Shown: piece by piece, positions 46,101 to 54,197 of the stretch | Layout of the letters: each line of letters opens with the position of its first letter | Position numbering within the stretch: position 1 is the stretch's first letter | Source: Paralcaligenes sp. KSB-10 | GTDB lineage: Bacteria > Pseudomonadota > Gammaproteobacteria > Burkholderiales > Burkholderiaceae_B | NCBI RefSeq assembly: GCF_021266465.1 | Contig: NZ_CP089848.1 | Coordinates: forward strand, 4,092,001 to 4,156,000 | Direction: 5' to 3' | Length of the DNA: 64,000 nt | The notes under the pieces: model-generated | Told to the model about the DNA's origin: nothing | The model's input: the letters and a program-made list of their open reading frames with translations, nothing else | Database searches by the model: none | Program-made: the position numbers and the translations under genes

Positions 46101-46224
46101 TTTTCTGGGTGGGTTGTCCCTTGTCGTCGAGCTCCCAGTGCCGGAACGGGTAGTCATAAGGCGAGTTGAGGATAGGCTGCTTGAAAAATTGGTCACTCAC
46201 TTCCTTCGTCCCCTGATCCAACAT
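43120..46224 (-). CDS. Type III-like restriction endonuclease/helicase (Res)
   Basis: A 1034-residue superfamily 2 helicase-nuclease. Walker A LATGAGKTTVMAML is at 180-193, the DEAH box INDEAHHCY at about 313, and the later motifs are around SVSMLTEGWDANTV and EQVIGRALRR. The C-terminus carries a PD-(D/E)xK nuclease: PDFIVQVD at 943 and IVEIKGYRRE with E-x-K at about 962-964. It should form the Res2/Mod2-type complex with the following gene and cleave unmethylated DNA after ATP-driven movement. It is the first gene of the operon. It is larger than classical Res, as is its Mod partner. Confidence 0.92.
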   Translation of the reverse strand: MLDQGTKEVSDQFFKQPILNSPYDYPFRHWELDDKGQPTQKIVESRRASSFISPIPKPRRGRSEQATLALDEVENLADDQQRYQHSELINAVRREVDAWRQLPPSQWRVTPETARLLEHWRNHKFMGVRPFFCQVEAAETAIWLTEVVPQLGKNGGRFLDHLKKVSDDANPGLLRLALKLATGAGKTTVMAMLIAWQTVNAVRHPQSKKFTRGFLLVAPGLTIKDRLRVLLPNDADSYYGNREIVPRDMLPDLDKTKIVITNYHAFKLRECMELSKGGRRLLQGRTGSELNTLETEGQMLQRVMPELMGMKNILAINDEAHHCYREKPHAVEDDKDLDKDQKAEAEENNEAARLWIAGLEAVNRKLGLQQVFDLSATPFFLAGSGYVEGTLFPWTMSDFSLMDAIECGIVKLPRVPVADNIPGADMPIYRELWKHIGKKMPKKGRGKNAPLDPLAIPVELQTALEALYGHYRKTYEAWEQAGINVPPCFIVVCNNTATSKLVFDYISGFERTNEDGSIARVPGRLELFRNFDEHGEPLARPNTLLIDSEQLESGEALDDNFRAMAADEIERFKREIIERTGDRRQAENLSDSELLREVMNTVGKQGRLGEQIRCVVSVSMLTEGWDANTVTHILGVRAFGTQLLCEQVIGRALRRQSYELNEQGQFDVEYADIFGIPFDFTAKPVVVTPPKPRETITVKALRPERDHLEIQFPRVQGYRVELPEEQLEAEFSADHHLTLTPDMVGATKTHNAGIIGEAVELDIKHLGDVRQSTLLMELTKHLLFQHWRDQGQDAPIALFGQLKRIVRQWLDECLECKGGTYPAQLMYCELADMACQRITKGITAKELEKGRKIKAILDPFNPTGSTEHVRFNTSRPSSDRWETIGVHNQPRNQVNWVILDSGWESEFCRVAESHPKVLTYTKNHNLGLEVPYRSGSANRVYIPDFIVQVDNGCGKEDPLNLIVEIKGYRREDAKEKKSTMDTYWIPGVNHLGTHGRWAFAEFGDVYEMQEDFAKRIEAQFNQLIETAAPGNKEH

Positions 46225-47361
46225 GGTAGGCCTTCCCCCTCAAGGCCGAGCTCTCTGATAATAAGAGAAGGTCTGTTCAGCCATGGTCGGTACGGCGGTT
46301 TCCGGAAGGCTTTTTCGGACACCACCGTTATGGGGATTTTTGAGGCGGTTTTGGGTTGTCTAACCCAAAGCACAGTAGTTTTACGGTGGTATTGTACAGA
46401 AATGATACATATTGGCCGATGTTTGTTAGCCCCGTGATACTGACCTGCACCGCTTTTTCTGAAGCCCGGCCTTCTTGGCTCTGTCGTGTTTGGCCTGTGA
46501 ATTGCTCCTGTTGCTCTTTTGTTTGGCGCTCTGGCACCACCTGACCAGGGCCAGGATTACCTGTCAAGGTATGTTCCCAGGCCGGGCCTGGGAGCCTGTC
46601 CGATGACGATGCCAGCCCGGTTCCCGGCCTGGCTGGGACTTTTAAGGCCACAAATTCGCCTGCGCTCATTTGTGGCCTTAAAAGTCCCACACAAGACGCA
46701 CCCCTGGTGGGGTAGGAAAGGCGTTTGGTTTTCAAGGGATTGGGGGCAAACGGCGGTTAGCCGCGCTGTAGGACATAAAGAGCGAAAAAACAGTGTAAGA
46801 GATTGATTTATTGAATGGATGTCCGGCTACAGTTGTACTCTTGTTTCTGGTAGACGGCGTGGACACCTGCCGCTAGCAACGTACCGACTACACGCTGACT
46901 ACCTTCCATCTGCATTTTGATTGCATGACGACAGCATGAGTGCTGCGTGATGATTACCTGCGGGCGGCAAGGGCTTTACAGTGTTGTGGCATTAAGCGTG
47001 CTGGGAACTGTCAGAGGTACTGATTCATACTTGAGCAGACTGGTATTGCCAGATCTGAAGGGCAGAAAGCGACCCATTGCAGTCTTTCGCTATTCATTAT
47101 CTGGAGTCTGCTTTGCTGCAATAACGGTCCTTCAAGGGGACAGCATGGGTTGAGTACCAGGCGGCGTTGCCTCGAATTTTTGTTTAGAAGACATATTTTG
47201 TGGCATCTTGTATTATTTATGCGGGTATTGATCCATCTAATTGCAGATTTCGCTGTCCGTTCAAATGCGGTAGGGCGGATGTTCGGTAGCTATACATAAC
47301 AAGAGCATACCGATGCTTCACGATGTCTTCACCTTTTCTTGCATGACTCCATGGAGGCACC
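46225..47361. other. 1.1-kb non-coding stretch with strong inverted repeats
   Basis: No ORF here has family features. A 135-codon minus-strand ORF (46328-46735) runs straight through the inverted repeats and looks incidental, and a 68-codon plus ORF (46947-47153) has no match. The stretch contains the perfect palindromic unit CCCAGGCCGGGCCTGGG (46578-46594), several GC-rich repeats around 46600-46635 and the 22-bp inverted repeat described separately. It must contain the promoter of the restriction operon and possibly that of the gene at 47362. Confidence 0.5.
46634..46689. repeat. Perfect 22-bp inverted repeat with 12-base loop
   Basis: Arms 46634-46655 and 46668-46689 are exact reverse complements (first arm begins TGGGACTTTTAAGGCCACAA), separated by TCGCCTGCGCTC. 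The stem is too long and too perfect to be chance. It has no U-tract directly after either arm, so a simple terminator is doubtful. It may be a structured RNA, a recombination or transfer site, or a small mobile-element remnant. Confidence 0.8.
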
Positions 47362-47649
47362 ATGAATCTCAGATCAGACAAGTACAACCGGCAGATCAGG
47401 CTGCTGTGTCCAACTTGCGGCAATGACCAGTTCGCGCACGATGGGGAAGATGGCCAAACCAGCGAGCTGGTGACATGTGTGGGCTGTGGGCTCGAATTAT
47501 CGAAGGACGACCTGATTCGCGCCAACCGCGAAAACGTAGACGAACACGTCAAGGAAATTGGTCAGGAAGTTGTCAAGGATCTTCAGCGAGAATTGCATGA
47601 GTCGCTGAAAAGGGTTTTCCGAGGCAACAAGAACATCAAGGTACGGTAA
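47362..47649 (+). CDS. Small zinc-ribbon protein (ECs_2282-like)
   Basis: A 95-residue protein with two Cys pairs, CPTCG and CVGCG, 25 residues apart, forming a zinc ribbon. A charged helical C-terminus ends in KRVFRGNKNIKVR. Such proteins occur on islands, often next to a small membrane protein as here. No function is known to me. The stop codon and the start of the next gene share a base (TAATG), so the two are translated together. Confidence 0.75.
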   Translation: MNLRSDKYNRQIRLLCPTCGNDQFAHDGEDGQTSELVTCVGCGLELSKDDLIRANRENVDEHVKEIGQEVVKDLQRELHESLKRVFRGNKNIKVR

Positions 47650-48122
47650 TGCAAAGCCCCATTAGCGTTGGTGATGGCATCGCTTTAGCCGCTCTCTTTT
47701 TGTCGGGCTATGCGACGTGGAAAACGTTTAAGTTTAACGAACGGCAGAATGAACTTGTCGATAGCCAAGATCGCTTAAATAAGCTTCTTTTGGAGAAAGA
47801 AACAGGGGAAGCGCTTAACAGTAAGAAGGCCGATCTCGGTGCTACGTTCATTAAACTAGGCAGCAGCAAGTACAGACTTAAAGTTTGGAACAAAGGGAAG
47901 GCGTCTGCACGTAACGTCTCGCTTGAATTCCCGGAAGGGAACGAATGCCTCATACAGTCGGACATTGACTCGAAGTTCCCGCTGGAGCTCCTGGATACTC
48001 ATCAATCGGTTGAGTTGATCGCTGCGGTAGCAATTGGCACGAAAAGTAAGCATCCCATGCGACTTATTTGGAATGACGAGGCGGGGGAACGTAATGAAAA
48101 ACTTGTTTATCCCACCCTTTGA
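47649..48122 (+). CDS. Small membrane-anchored protein of unknown function
   Basis: A 157-residue protein with one N-terminal transmembrane segment (IALAALFLSGYATWKTFKF), a coiled-coil-like helix (NERQNELVDSQDRLNKLLLEKE), and a C-terminal beta-rich domain (YRLKVWNKGKASARNVSLEFPEG) resembling an extracytoplasmic or Ig-like fold seen in small membrane proteins. It is coupled to the zinc-ribbon gene. Its role is unknown; sensing or anchoring in a defence unit is possible. Confidence 0.7.
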   Translation: MQSPISVGDGIALAALFLSGYATWKTFKFNERQNELVDSQDRLNKLLLEKETGEALNSKKADLGATFIKLGSSKYRLKVWNKGKASARNVSLEFPEGNECLIQSDIDSKFPLELLDTHQSVELIAAVAIGTKSKHPMRLIWNDEAGERNEKLVYPTL

Positions 48123-48154
48123 GCGCCCGGATTTTCTCCGCTAGGCGGCCACGA

Positions 48155-49147
48155 ATGCTACAGTTTGTCGCGGACCAAGTCGATCAACTCGACCTCGCAC
48201 TCGATCAACTTGCCGTCCGCGACCGCAACTTCGATCGCTTTGCAATGATGCTCATTGACAACGTCGTTGAGTTGACTCTTCATGGGCATGCCCGCGAGAA
48301 GGCGAGTGAGAACGAGATGTGGAGGCACGAGCCCAGTCCGAAGAATGATCCGAAGGTCGTAGCAGCTGCGCTTGGCCAGAGCTTCGAGGCAAAGGTACGT
48401 CTGGCTCGATCCACGTCGATGATTCCCGCTGAGGTTGCCGAAAGCATTCAGTATCTTCACGCCTTCAGGAATACGGTCTATCACCAGGGACGCCGCCACG
48501 AGGGAATCCTGCATTCCCTCGCAATTTTTTACTTTCAGAACGCCTGCTCCGTCCTCGAGGGCTTCAAGCCAATGTGGTGGTCTACAGGCAGCCGAGATCA
48601 AATCTCTCATCGCGCTATCAAGTACCTTGGCTCACCGAAGCTGTTCGAGCACCGGGAAGTGATGGCAAGTGCCTGCACACGCCTACGGCAAGTTGGTAAC
48701 TCGTTGGGCCAGACATTGATCGCTGACCTTCAAGCCGACATGAACAACACCATCGAACGCGTAGACGAGATGATTGATTTTTTGACAACGGAAGCGCCGC
48801 AGACCACTTCCCGAAAGCAGGCGATCATTTCTGCCCAAGCGTGGCCGTTCGCCTTTTCGGACGAAGGGAAGCAATGGGCAAGGAACAACCACTGCCCAAC
48901 CGACACGGTCGGCGGATATGTCGACTGGCTCTCTGCCAACTACCCGTGGCCGGTTCGAGCTGATCCAATCAGCGGCTGGCAAAAGCGCCTTGTTTCACTG
49001 AAGGCGGAGAAGGATTTGAACGCTGCCTTGAAGAAGTACTGCGACTTCATGCGCCAGACCGAAGAATTCAGATCGAAAATTGACGAATCTGTCTCTCAAC
49101 TTGACACATATATTCAACAGCAGATCGACATCGCACGCGGAAAATGA
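48155..49147 (+). CDS. Hypothetical protein with HEPN-like RNxxxH motif
   Basis: A 330-residue largely helical protein. Residues 105-110 read RNTVYH, in YLHAFRNTVYHQGRRHEG, which fits the R-x4-6-H catalytic pattern of HEPN ribonucleases and sits in a helix-rich context. The start at 48155 (MLQFVADQ) is used; a TTG 12 codons earlier overlaps the previous gene. It follows the zinc-ribbon and membrane genes by 32 bases and may be their effector. I do not recognise a named family, so the HEPN call is motif-level only. Confidence 0.6.
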   Translation: MLQFVADQVDQLDLALDQLAVRDRNFDRFAMMLIDNVVELTLHGHAREKASENEMWRHEPSPKNDPKVVAAALGQSFEAKVRLARSTSMIPAEVAESIQYLHAFRNTVYHQGRRHEGILHSLAIFYFQNACSVLEGFKPMWWSTGSRDQISHRAIKYLGSPKLFEHREVMASACTRLRQVGNSLGQTLIADLQADMNNTIERVDEMIDFLTTEAPQTTSRKQAIISAQAWPFAFSDEGKQWARNNHCPTDTVGGYVDWLSANYPWPVRADPISGWQKRLVSLKAEKDLNAALKKYCDFMRQTEEFRSKIDESVSQLDTYIQQQIDIARGK

Positions 49148-49264
49148 CGCCTAATCCGTCCGTCGAGCGTCCGCTCCTGGCCGATTGTAGCCAAAGCCAG
49201 AGGGCAGAACTCGACCCATAGCGGAAACTCGTAACTCGGGAAAGCGGACGTTAAAAATGCGAAT

Positions 49265-49954
49265 TCAGCGGAGCGCCGCTCGCGGCGCGTCCGCTGGAAC
49301 GACTGGTTGGGCATGCTGGCTAAACTCCGGCGCAAACTGATGAATAGTAGCTAGGAGTTCGTGGGCAATTTGCCGCATGCATGCTAATTCAGGACGCCCT
49401 TCCAGCGCAGAATCTTCAGCGCCGGTGCTAAACACCCAGCCCAGAGAGTTCTCGCGAGAGATTGCCATATAGGCCTCCTCGAGTTCTGGGTCCACATGAG
49501 CACCCCCGTCTGTATCCGTGACGTTGAGTACCAACTCTCGTCGACAGAACGTTCGACCACGGTTGTCTTTCAGAACCGGATTGTTCCACCAGTCTACGAA
49601 CGGAATGGGCTGCATTGGAAATGGTGAGCCGCCAGCAGCGACAAGGGGGAGGTAACGGGCGCCAGTAGATCCTAGGTGCATTAGCACGAGGTTACACTCA
49701 GTCAAAAGATTTTTCGGATTCAGTGGAGGAGTCGAAGTGAGGTAACGCCCATTACGAAGGCCAAGCTGATCAAGAAGGGCTCGCGACTGGCCGTGGTGGT
49801 GAAGTAGTACGCGCAAGCTCAAGGAGATATGTTTCGCGACGGCCTCAAGTCCGCCATCGAACGCTTGACATGAGTGTCGTAAGAGCTGAAGCTGTTCGAC
49901 CAACTCTCGCTTCAGTTCGTCTTTTGGTCTTTGTACGCGCTTTGGTTTGGCCAT
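49265..49954 (-). CDS. Hypothetical protein
   Basis: A 229-residue product (start MAKPKRVQRPKDELKREL; a start six codons earlier is possible). It begins with a basic helical region, followed by a helical segment (LLRHSCQAFDGGLEAVAKHISLSLRVLLHH) and a mixed domain with PFVDWWNNPVLKDNRGRTFCRRELVLNVTDTDGG and a conserved-looking GGAHVDPELEEAY. Proteins of this look recur on islands without known function. It is convergent to the HEPN-like gene. Confidence 0.65.
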   Translation of the reverse strand: MAKPKRVQRPKDELKRELVEQLQLLRHSCQAFDGGLEAVAKHISLSLRVLLHHHGQSRALLDQLGLRNGRYLTSTPPLNPKNLLTECNLVLMHLGSTGARYLPLVAAGGSPFPMQPIPFVDWWNNPVLKDNRGRTFCRRELVLNVTDTDGGAHVDPELEEAYMAISRENSLGWVFSTGAEDSALEGRPELACMRQIAHELLATIHQFAPEFSQHAQPVVPADAPRAALR

Positions 49955-50221
49955 GGCTATCTTAATGCCCAACAGTTAGAAAATGAATCCGCCGAATCCA
50001 CATAACAATTGATGTTTAGGTGCCCATTATGCTCTGGATATAACAACTCCAGTAATGCGGACACCTGGAAGCTCCGTGGAAGTCCGCTATCAGGCCAAGT
50101 CACCAATAGCCGCTTCTGGCCAATATCTGCCGGGCATGACAATAAATTCACGTTGGCGCAGCTGCGGGTGCTTGTTTGATTAACCAGCCTGTATGTGGAA
50201 TAGAGAACAAGGTGCGGGTAG

Positions 50222-51949
50222 TTATCCTATCTCCAGCTCTGATTCCGCCCCTTGCGTCCCGACGTCGTAGCCATGCTGAACGTGGATTGGGTCTTGGGTC
50301 ACCACCGGCTGCAGGTCATGTGCCAGTCCCTTGTACGTCAGCTGATCCACCCGCTCGGGCAGCTTTTTTGCATCGTCTGTGAACACAACGACCTCGTGCC
50401 GTTCGCGCGAAATACTGACATAGTACGTGTCTTGTGCAGTCGTGCGGCTGAAGCTCTCGGCGTTGTAAAGCACTCGGTCGCAGGTCAGTCCTTGGGCGCT
50501 ATGCGCTGTGGTGGTGTAGGCATAGTCCATGTTTAGCGGTCGATCAGTGGTCAACTGCACGTGGCGACCATTGGTTTCGATGGTGACGCTGGTTGCATCA
50601 ATCGCCGCGATCTTCGCCAGTTGTCCGTTGACCAGATCATTATGGGCATCGTTGCGTGTGATGCGGACATGGTCACCTACAGACAGCTCTGCCCGGTTCA
50701 GGTGATAGACCGATAGTTTGCTCATGGTTTTCGGGATGATTTCTACGGATTGCGTGGGTGACGGGTCGGGCTGGATCGGTTCGACGGTGATGCGGTCATG
50801 GTGCGTGCTGCCGGTCACGCGGTACAGCTCGCCGCGTTTCAGGCCGCACTGGTAGTCCCGTTCGGGCACCACTATGTCGCCCACGGTGTAATACCGCGCT
50901 ACGCTGCGTTCTGCGCGAGTGGTGTCATGGCGAGCCAGTAGCTGGCATTGGTGTCCTTTATCTTTCAGGCCGAGCAGGGCATGGGTCCGTGCATTAATGG
51001 CTTCGCGTGAAGCGTTGGTGCCAGTCACTACGATAGTGCCCGATTGGTCTGCCGCTGGAAGTCGCGTATAGGCTTGAGCAATGGCCTCATATCGAGCGGA
51101 ACTGTCCCGGCTTTTGTGGCCATGCTCGTCGGCAGTGAACTGATCTGGGATGGTGAGCACCTGATCCAGGAGCGGCAGGGATCGGCTGGCTTGGCCTTCT
51201 GCGGCCAACTGCACAGCCTGGCGCAGCCGTTCAGAGCGTTGGCGCTGGATGTCTGCCATCAGTACAGTTTTCATGCCGTTTTCCTGCAGCATGGCAAACG
51301 CGCGGCCTGCCTCAATGGCCTTGGTCTGGGCGGTGTCGCCGAGCAAAACCACTTTTGCGCCTGTCGGCTGTATGAGGGCCAGCAGCTTGTCCATCTGCCG
51401 CACAGGCACGACTCCAGCCTCGTCGATTACTACGACGGTTTTCGGTCCCAGGGCGTCTATGAAGGGGCGTTTGTCGGAAGCTGCAAGCACTGATGCAATC
51501 GTGTTGGCCGGTATTCCATCTTTGCGCAGGTTGCGAACCATGCCGCCGTAAGGGGCCAGTGCCGTCATGGAGTGTCCCTGTTGGTGGAGGATGGTCTGGG
51601 TGTTTTGCAGAGCGAAGGATTTGCCGGTGCCAGCTAGACCCTGGATGCCGGCAATCTGATCGGTGCCGGTCGCGACCAGGATGACAGCCTCGCGCTGGCC
51701 AGGCGTCAGGCGTGTGTCCAAGCTGCTTTCGGTGCTGGTATTGGCAATCGTGGCCTGCCAGGCGCTGCGACCTGTTTGCTCGGCGGCCAGTATCCTGGAT
51801 TCGGCTTCAAAGGCTTTCTGAGTCGCGTAGCGTGGGCTTTCCATCAACAGGCGTCCTTCGGCAATGGCTTGGTCAACGAGGTGCCGAGCATTGTCCTGGG
51901 TCAGGCCGCGCAGGCGTATGACCTCTGTGGCCCAGCCTTCGCGCGTCAT
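50222..51949 (-). pseudogene. C-terminal helicase part of a MobF relaxase (TraI/TrwC-like), N-terminus lost
   Basis: 575 residues homologous to the helicase half of TraI/TrwC: AGIQGLAGTGKSFALQ (Walker A), VVVIDEAGVVPV (motif II), TTAHSAQGLTCDRVLY and YVSISRERHEVVVFTDD. The relaxase half with its three-His metal site and active Tyr is absent. The homologous frame continues about 17 codons beyond the first Met (SRSTQDRLALP) to a stop near 52003. So it is a truncated relic of a conjugative plasmid rather than a working relaxase-helicase. Confidence 0.88.
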
Positions 51950-52357
51950 GGGAAGGGCCAGCCTGTCCTGGGTGCTACGGGAGAGGGTAGTGGCGAGAGA
52001 TTAGCCAGCGAGCGCTTGGATGCGTCAGTGCTAGCGCTTGAGGGGAGGGATAGTGGATTTACACACGTTTATCCACAGGTTCTGTGGATAGCGGACGGCA
52101 GCTAACAACTCCTATACGCAGGTCGCGACTATGTGCAGGTGATTGGGCGCGGATGATGTCCGTCCATCGAGAGGTGGCGGCCCATAGCAGCCGTACTGAA
52201 TTCGCAACGCGCCAAATACGGGAAACCACGGCGGTTGCAGATATTGCGCCATCTGAAGCGCATAAAACTGCATCAAAAGACTCCTTTTTTGCCCCTGATT
52301 CATCGCTTCGAAGATTCGAGCAAAGCGTGGCGTATTTAACCTGAGTTCCGATTAAGC
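51950..52357. other. 408-base stretch without a gene; deletion junction with DnaA-box pair
   Basis: Only the first 50 bases can be read as TraI homology. The rest has no ORF with recognisable features. It separates the truncated relaxase from the retron and contains the inverted DnaA-box-like pair. Composition drops to AT-rich towards the retron. Confidence 0.5.
52069..52090. promoter_or_regulatory. Pair of inverted DnaA-box-like sequences
   Basis: TTATCCACA (52069-52077) is a perfect consensus DnaA box, and TGTGGATA (52083-52090) is its inverted partner 5 bases away. No iterons, AT-rich unwinding region or Rep gene are seen beside them, so an active origin is not supported. They could be a leftover of a plasmid origin or simply chance. 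Confidence 0.35.
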
Positions 52358-53275
52358 TTACAAGAGTGAGGCCAAGGTACTTGCGCCGAATGACGCCTTG
52401 AGACGCTCGATGTGTGTGGGTTCGACCGAATAAAGGAAGGCTAAATAGCCACGTAACGACTCTTGTTCACAAGCATCAAGATGGCCGTTTAGAAAGCGAT
52501 GAATGAGCACTCTCAGCTCCCTTTTTTGCAAACGACCAACCGAGATAGCCCCTTCATTCGTTATAGTCAGGCCCGTTATCCGCCGACCTCGTTTCTTTGA
52601 CGTTTCGACCGTTTTCCCATCATTGATTAATAGTCTTGGATGCTGCAAGTCTCGTAAAATTTGTCTAACAGTATTAAGACAGCCGCGCAGTATCTCGGGT
52701 GTGGATGTCGAGAAGGACAAGTCGTCTGCATAACGAGTATAAGCAATTTTATTTTCAATGCAGAAGGCGGAAATATCTTCGTCAAACTGGAAGAGCAAAA
52801 TGTTTGACAGCTGAGGCGAGCTTGGCGCACCAACTGCAAGTGTTAGCTTTCGTCTTTCGGCATCCCTCTTGAACAGTATCTGCGTCAAAACGTAGCGGTC
52901 ATCATCGGTAAATTCTTTCCTTTTCTCCAGGTAGGCGAGGAGGTCATCTGATGTGATCGATGGAAAGAAGTTTTGGAAATCGATTTTAAGAAGAAATCGA
53001 TTATTTAAATGGGGGCTGATATTTTGTGCTAGCCCAACGCCTGTTCGATATGCCGTCGCACTGGCGTGAATAGGAAAATTTGAAAGAACGTTCTTGGACA
53101 GCCAGCGTTGTAACGTTTTTATTTCAGGCGTTGGTTGAGCAATGTTTCGACGCCCAGTTTTATTTCGTTTTTCAATTGTATATTCTTTGTAACGCCGCGG
53201 AGCTGTTGCTATCAGCACATCCAGCTCCTGCGCTGTGAAAGGGAGGGCTTGGAGAAGGTCTACCTTAAGCGACAT
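52358..53275 (-). CDS. Retron reverse transcriptase (type II-A like)
   Basis: A 305-residue reverse transcriptase. Visible motifs: NISPH at 85-89 (retron N-A-x-x-H), KIDFQNFFPSI at 97-107, VGAPSSPQLSNIL at 148-160, YTRYADD with catalytic Asp184/185, and RRITGLTI at 231-238 (the retron V/I-T-G-L thumb motif). Layout and wording are close to the Ec86/Retron-Eco1 enzyme. It copies the msd part of its own ncRNA into multicopy branched DNA. Its start lies 11 bases inside the end of the effector gene, so the two form one operon downstream of the ncRNA. Base use is more AT-rich than the flanks, a sign of transfer. Confidence 0.93.
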   Translation of the reverse strand: MSLKVDLLQALPFTAQELDVLIATAPRRYKEYTIEKRNKTGRRNIAQPTPEIKTLQRWLSKNVLSNFPIHASATAYRTGVGLAQNISPHLNNRFLLKIDFQNFFPSITSDDLLAYLEKRKEFTDDDRYVLTQILFKRDAERRKLTLAVGAPSSPQLSNILLFQFDEDISAFCIENKIAYTRYADDLSFSTSTPEILRGCLNTVRQILRDLQHPRLLINDGKTVETSKKRGRRITGLTITNEGAISVGRLQKRELRVLIHRFLNGHLDACEQESLRGYLAFLYSVEPTHIERLKASFGASTLASLL

Positions 53276-54197
53276 TTTCTACCTCAGTATCAGGAGCCCT
53301 AAATCGTTCGTACGCTGCCTTCCTTCTGCGGTCAGCTACTGTTTGATCAAAGAGTTGGCTTTTAATCCGAGGCCGTTCTAGGCGTTTCTCAATTAGGCCA
53401 TATTCAACGTAATGTTCACCAGAGTGTAGAAAAGTATAGAAAGATTCATTGCCTGCCCGACGTAGCTTAAGGACTTCCAGCCTTTCGAGAACAAACATTA
53501 ATTGATGCAGCCTTTTAAGAGATAATGTTACGCCCAGCGCTTCCAAGAAGTTTGAAATATCGGTCAGACGAGCTACGTGAATCAATTCGACGAAATCTGC
53601 GATCGTTAGAAGTAAGTGGCGTGAATTCGTGAGATCCAACGCTTCGGTTTTCGGCTGTTTTGATAAACGGAGTTCAACTTCTTCAATAATTTGATGAACG
53701 TCTTCTTTGTTTAATTTTCCCGGCACCGAAAACGCAGCATTCTTGTGCCGAATCTCAAGATTAAGTACAAGGCCAAGGCGTATGAAAGAGTCTGTATCCC
53801 AGTGATCCTCATGAATCACAATAATTAACTTCTTCGCCGTACTTGGATCTTTAAGGAATGCGCCGAACTCACCAACTGCTCCAGCGCCTTCAAGAAATAT
53901 AATGATGACATCGACGAACGCGCATAAGTCTTCCTCGAATGACAATAGATCTTGGTAAACGTCGAAGTGGTTCCAGTCCTTGTAGGACTCAGGTGTAATA
54001 AGAATTGGACTGTATTGGGCGTGATTTACCATGACGTAGTTAATAAAGTCACCACGTTGCGAAATCGAGCCACCTTCCGGGCGTGACCCCATGTCACCCC
54101 CGAAAACTGTGATTCTATGCCACGGTCTAGAGACTCGACTTTTTGCGATATCAATAGACTGTGCAAATTTTTTTATAGTCTGTTGCACAAATACCAA
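53265..54197 (-). CDS. Retron effector: nucleoside-deoxyribosyltransferase-like N-glycosidase with DNA-binding C-terminus
   Basis: A protein of about 310 residues matching the partner of Retron-Eco1. It has RITVFGGDMG at 28-37 and VDVIIIFLEGAGAVGEFGAF at 95-114 with candidate catalytic Glu110. A helical/winged C-terminal part follows (ISNFLEALGVTLSLKRLHQLMFVLERLEVLKLRRAGNES). In type II-A retrons this protein is held inactive by msDNA-RT filaments and, when released, cleaves nucleotides to abort infection. The start is uncertain: TTG 54197 overlaps the ncRNA 3' arm and GTG 54188 is an alternative, with no ATG before the GGD motif. Confidence 0.88.
   Translation of the reverse strand: MVFVQQTIKKFAQSIDIAKSRVSRPWHRITVFGGDMGSRPEGGSISQRGDFINYVMVNHAQYSPILITPESYKDWNHFDVYQDLLSFEEDLCAFVDVIIIFLEGAGAVGEFGAFLKDPSTAKKLIIVIHEDHWDTDSFIRLGLVLNLEIRHKNAAFSVPGKLNKEDVHQIIEEVELRLSKQPKTEALDLTNSRHLLLTIADFVELIHVARLTDISNFLEALGVTLSLKRLHQLMFVLERLEVLKLRRAGNESFYTFLHSGEHYVEYGLIEKRLERPRIKSQLFDQTVADRRRKAAYERFRAPDTEVENVA

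Noticed and set aside
46328-46735. 135-codon ORF upstream of the restriction operon
   Set aside because: It passes through the perfect inverted repeats, reads like random translation of repeats and has no recognised domain; kept only as part of the gap note.
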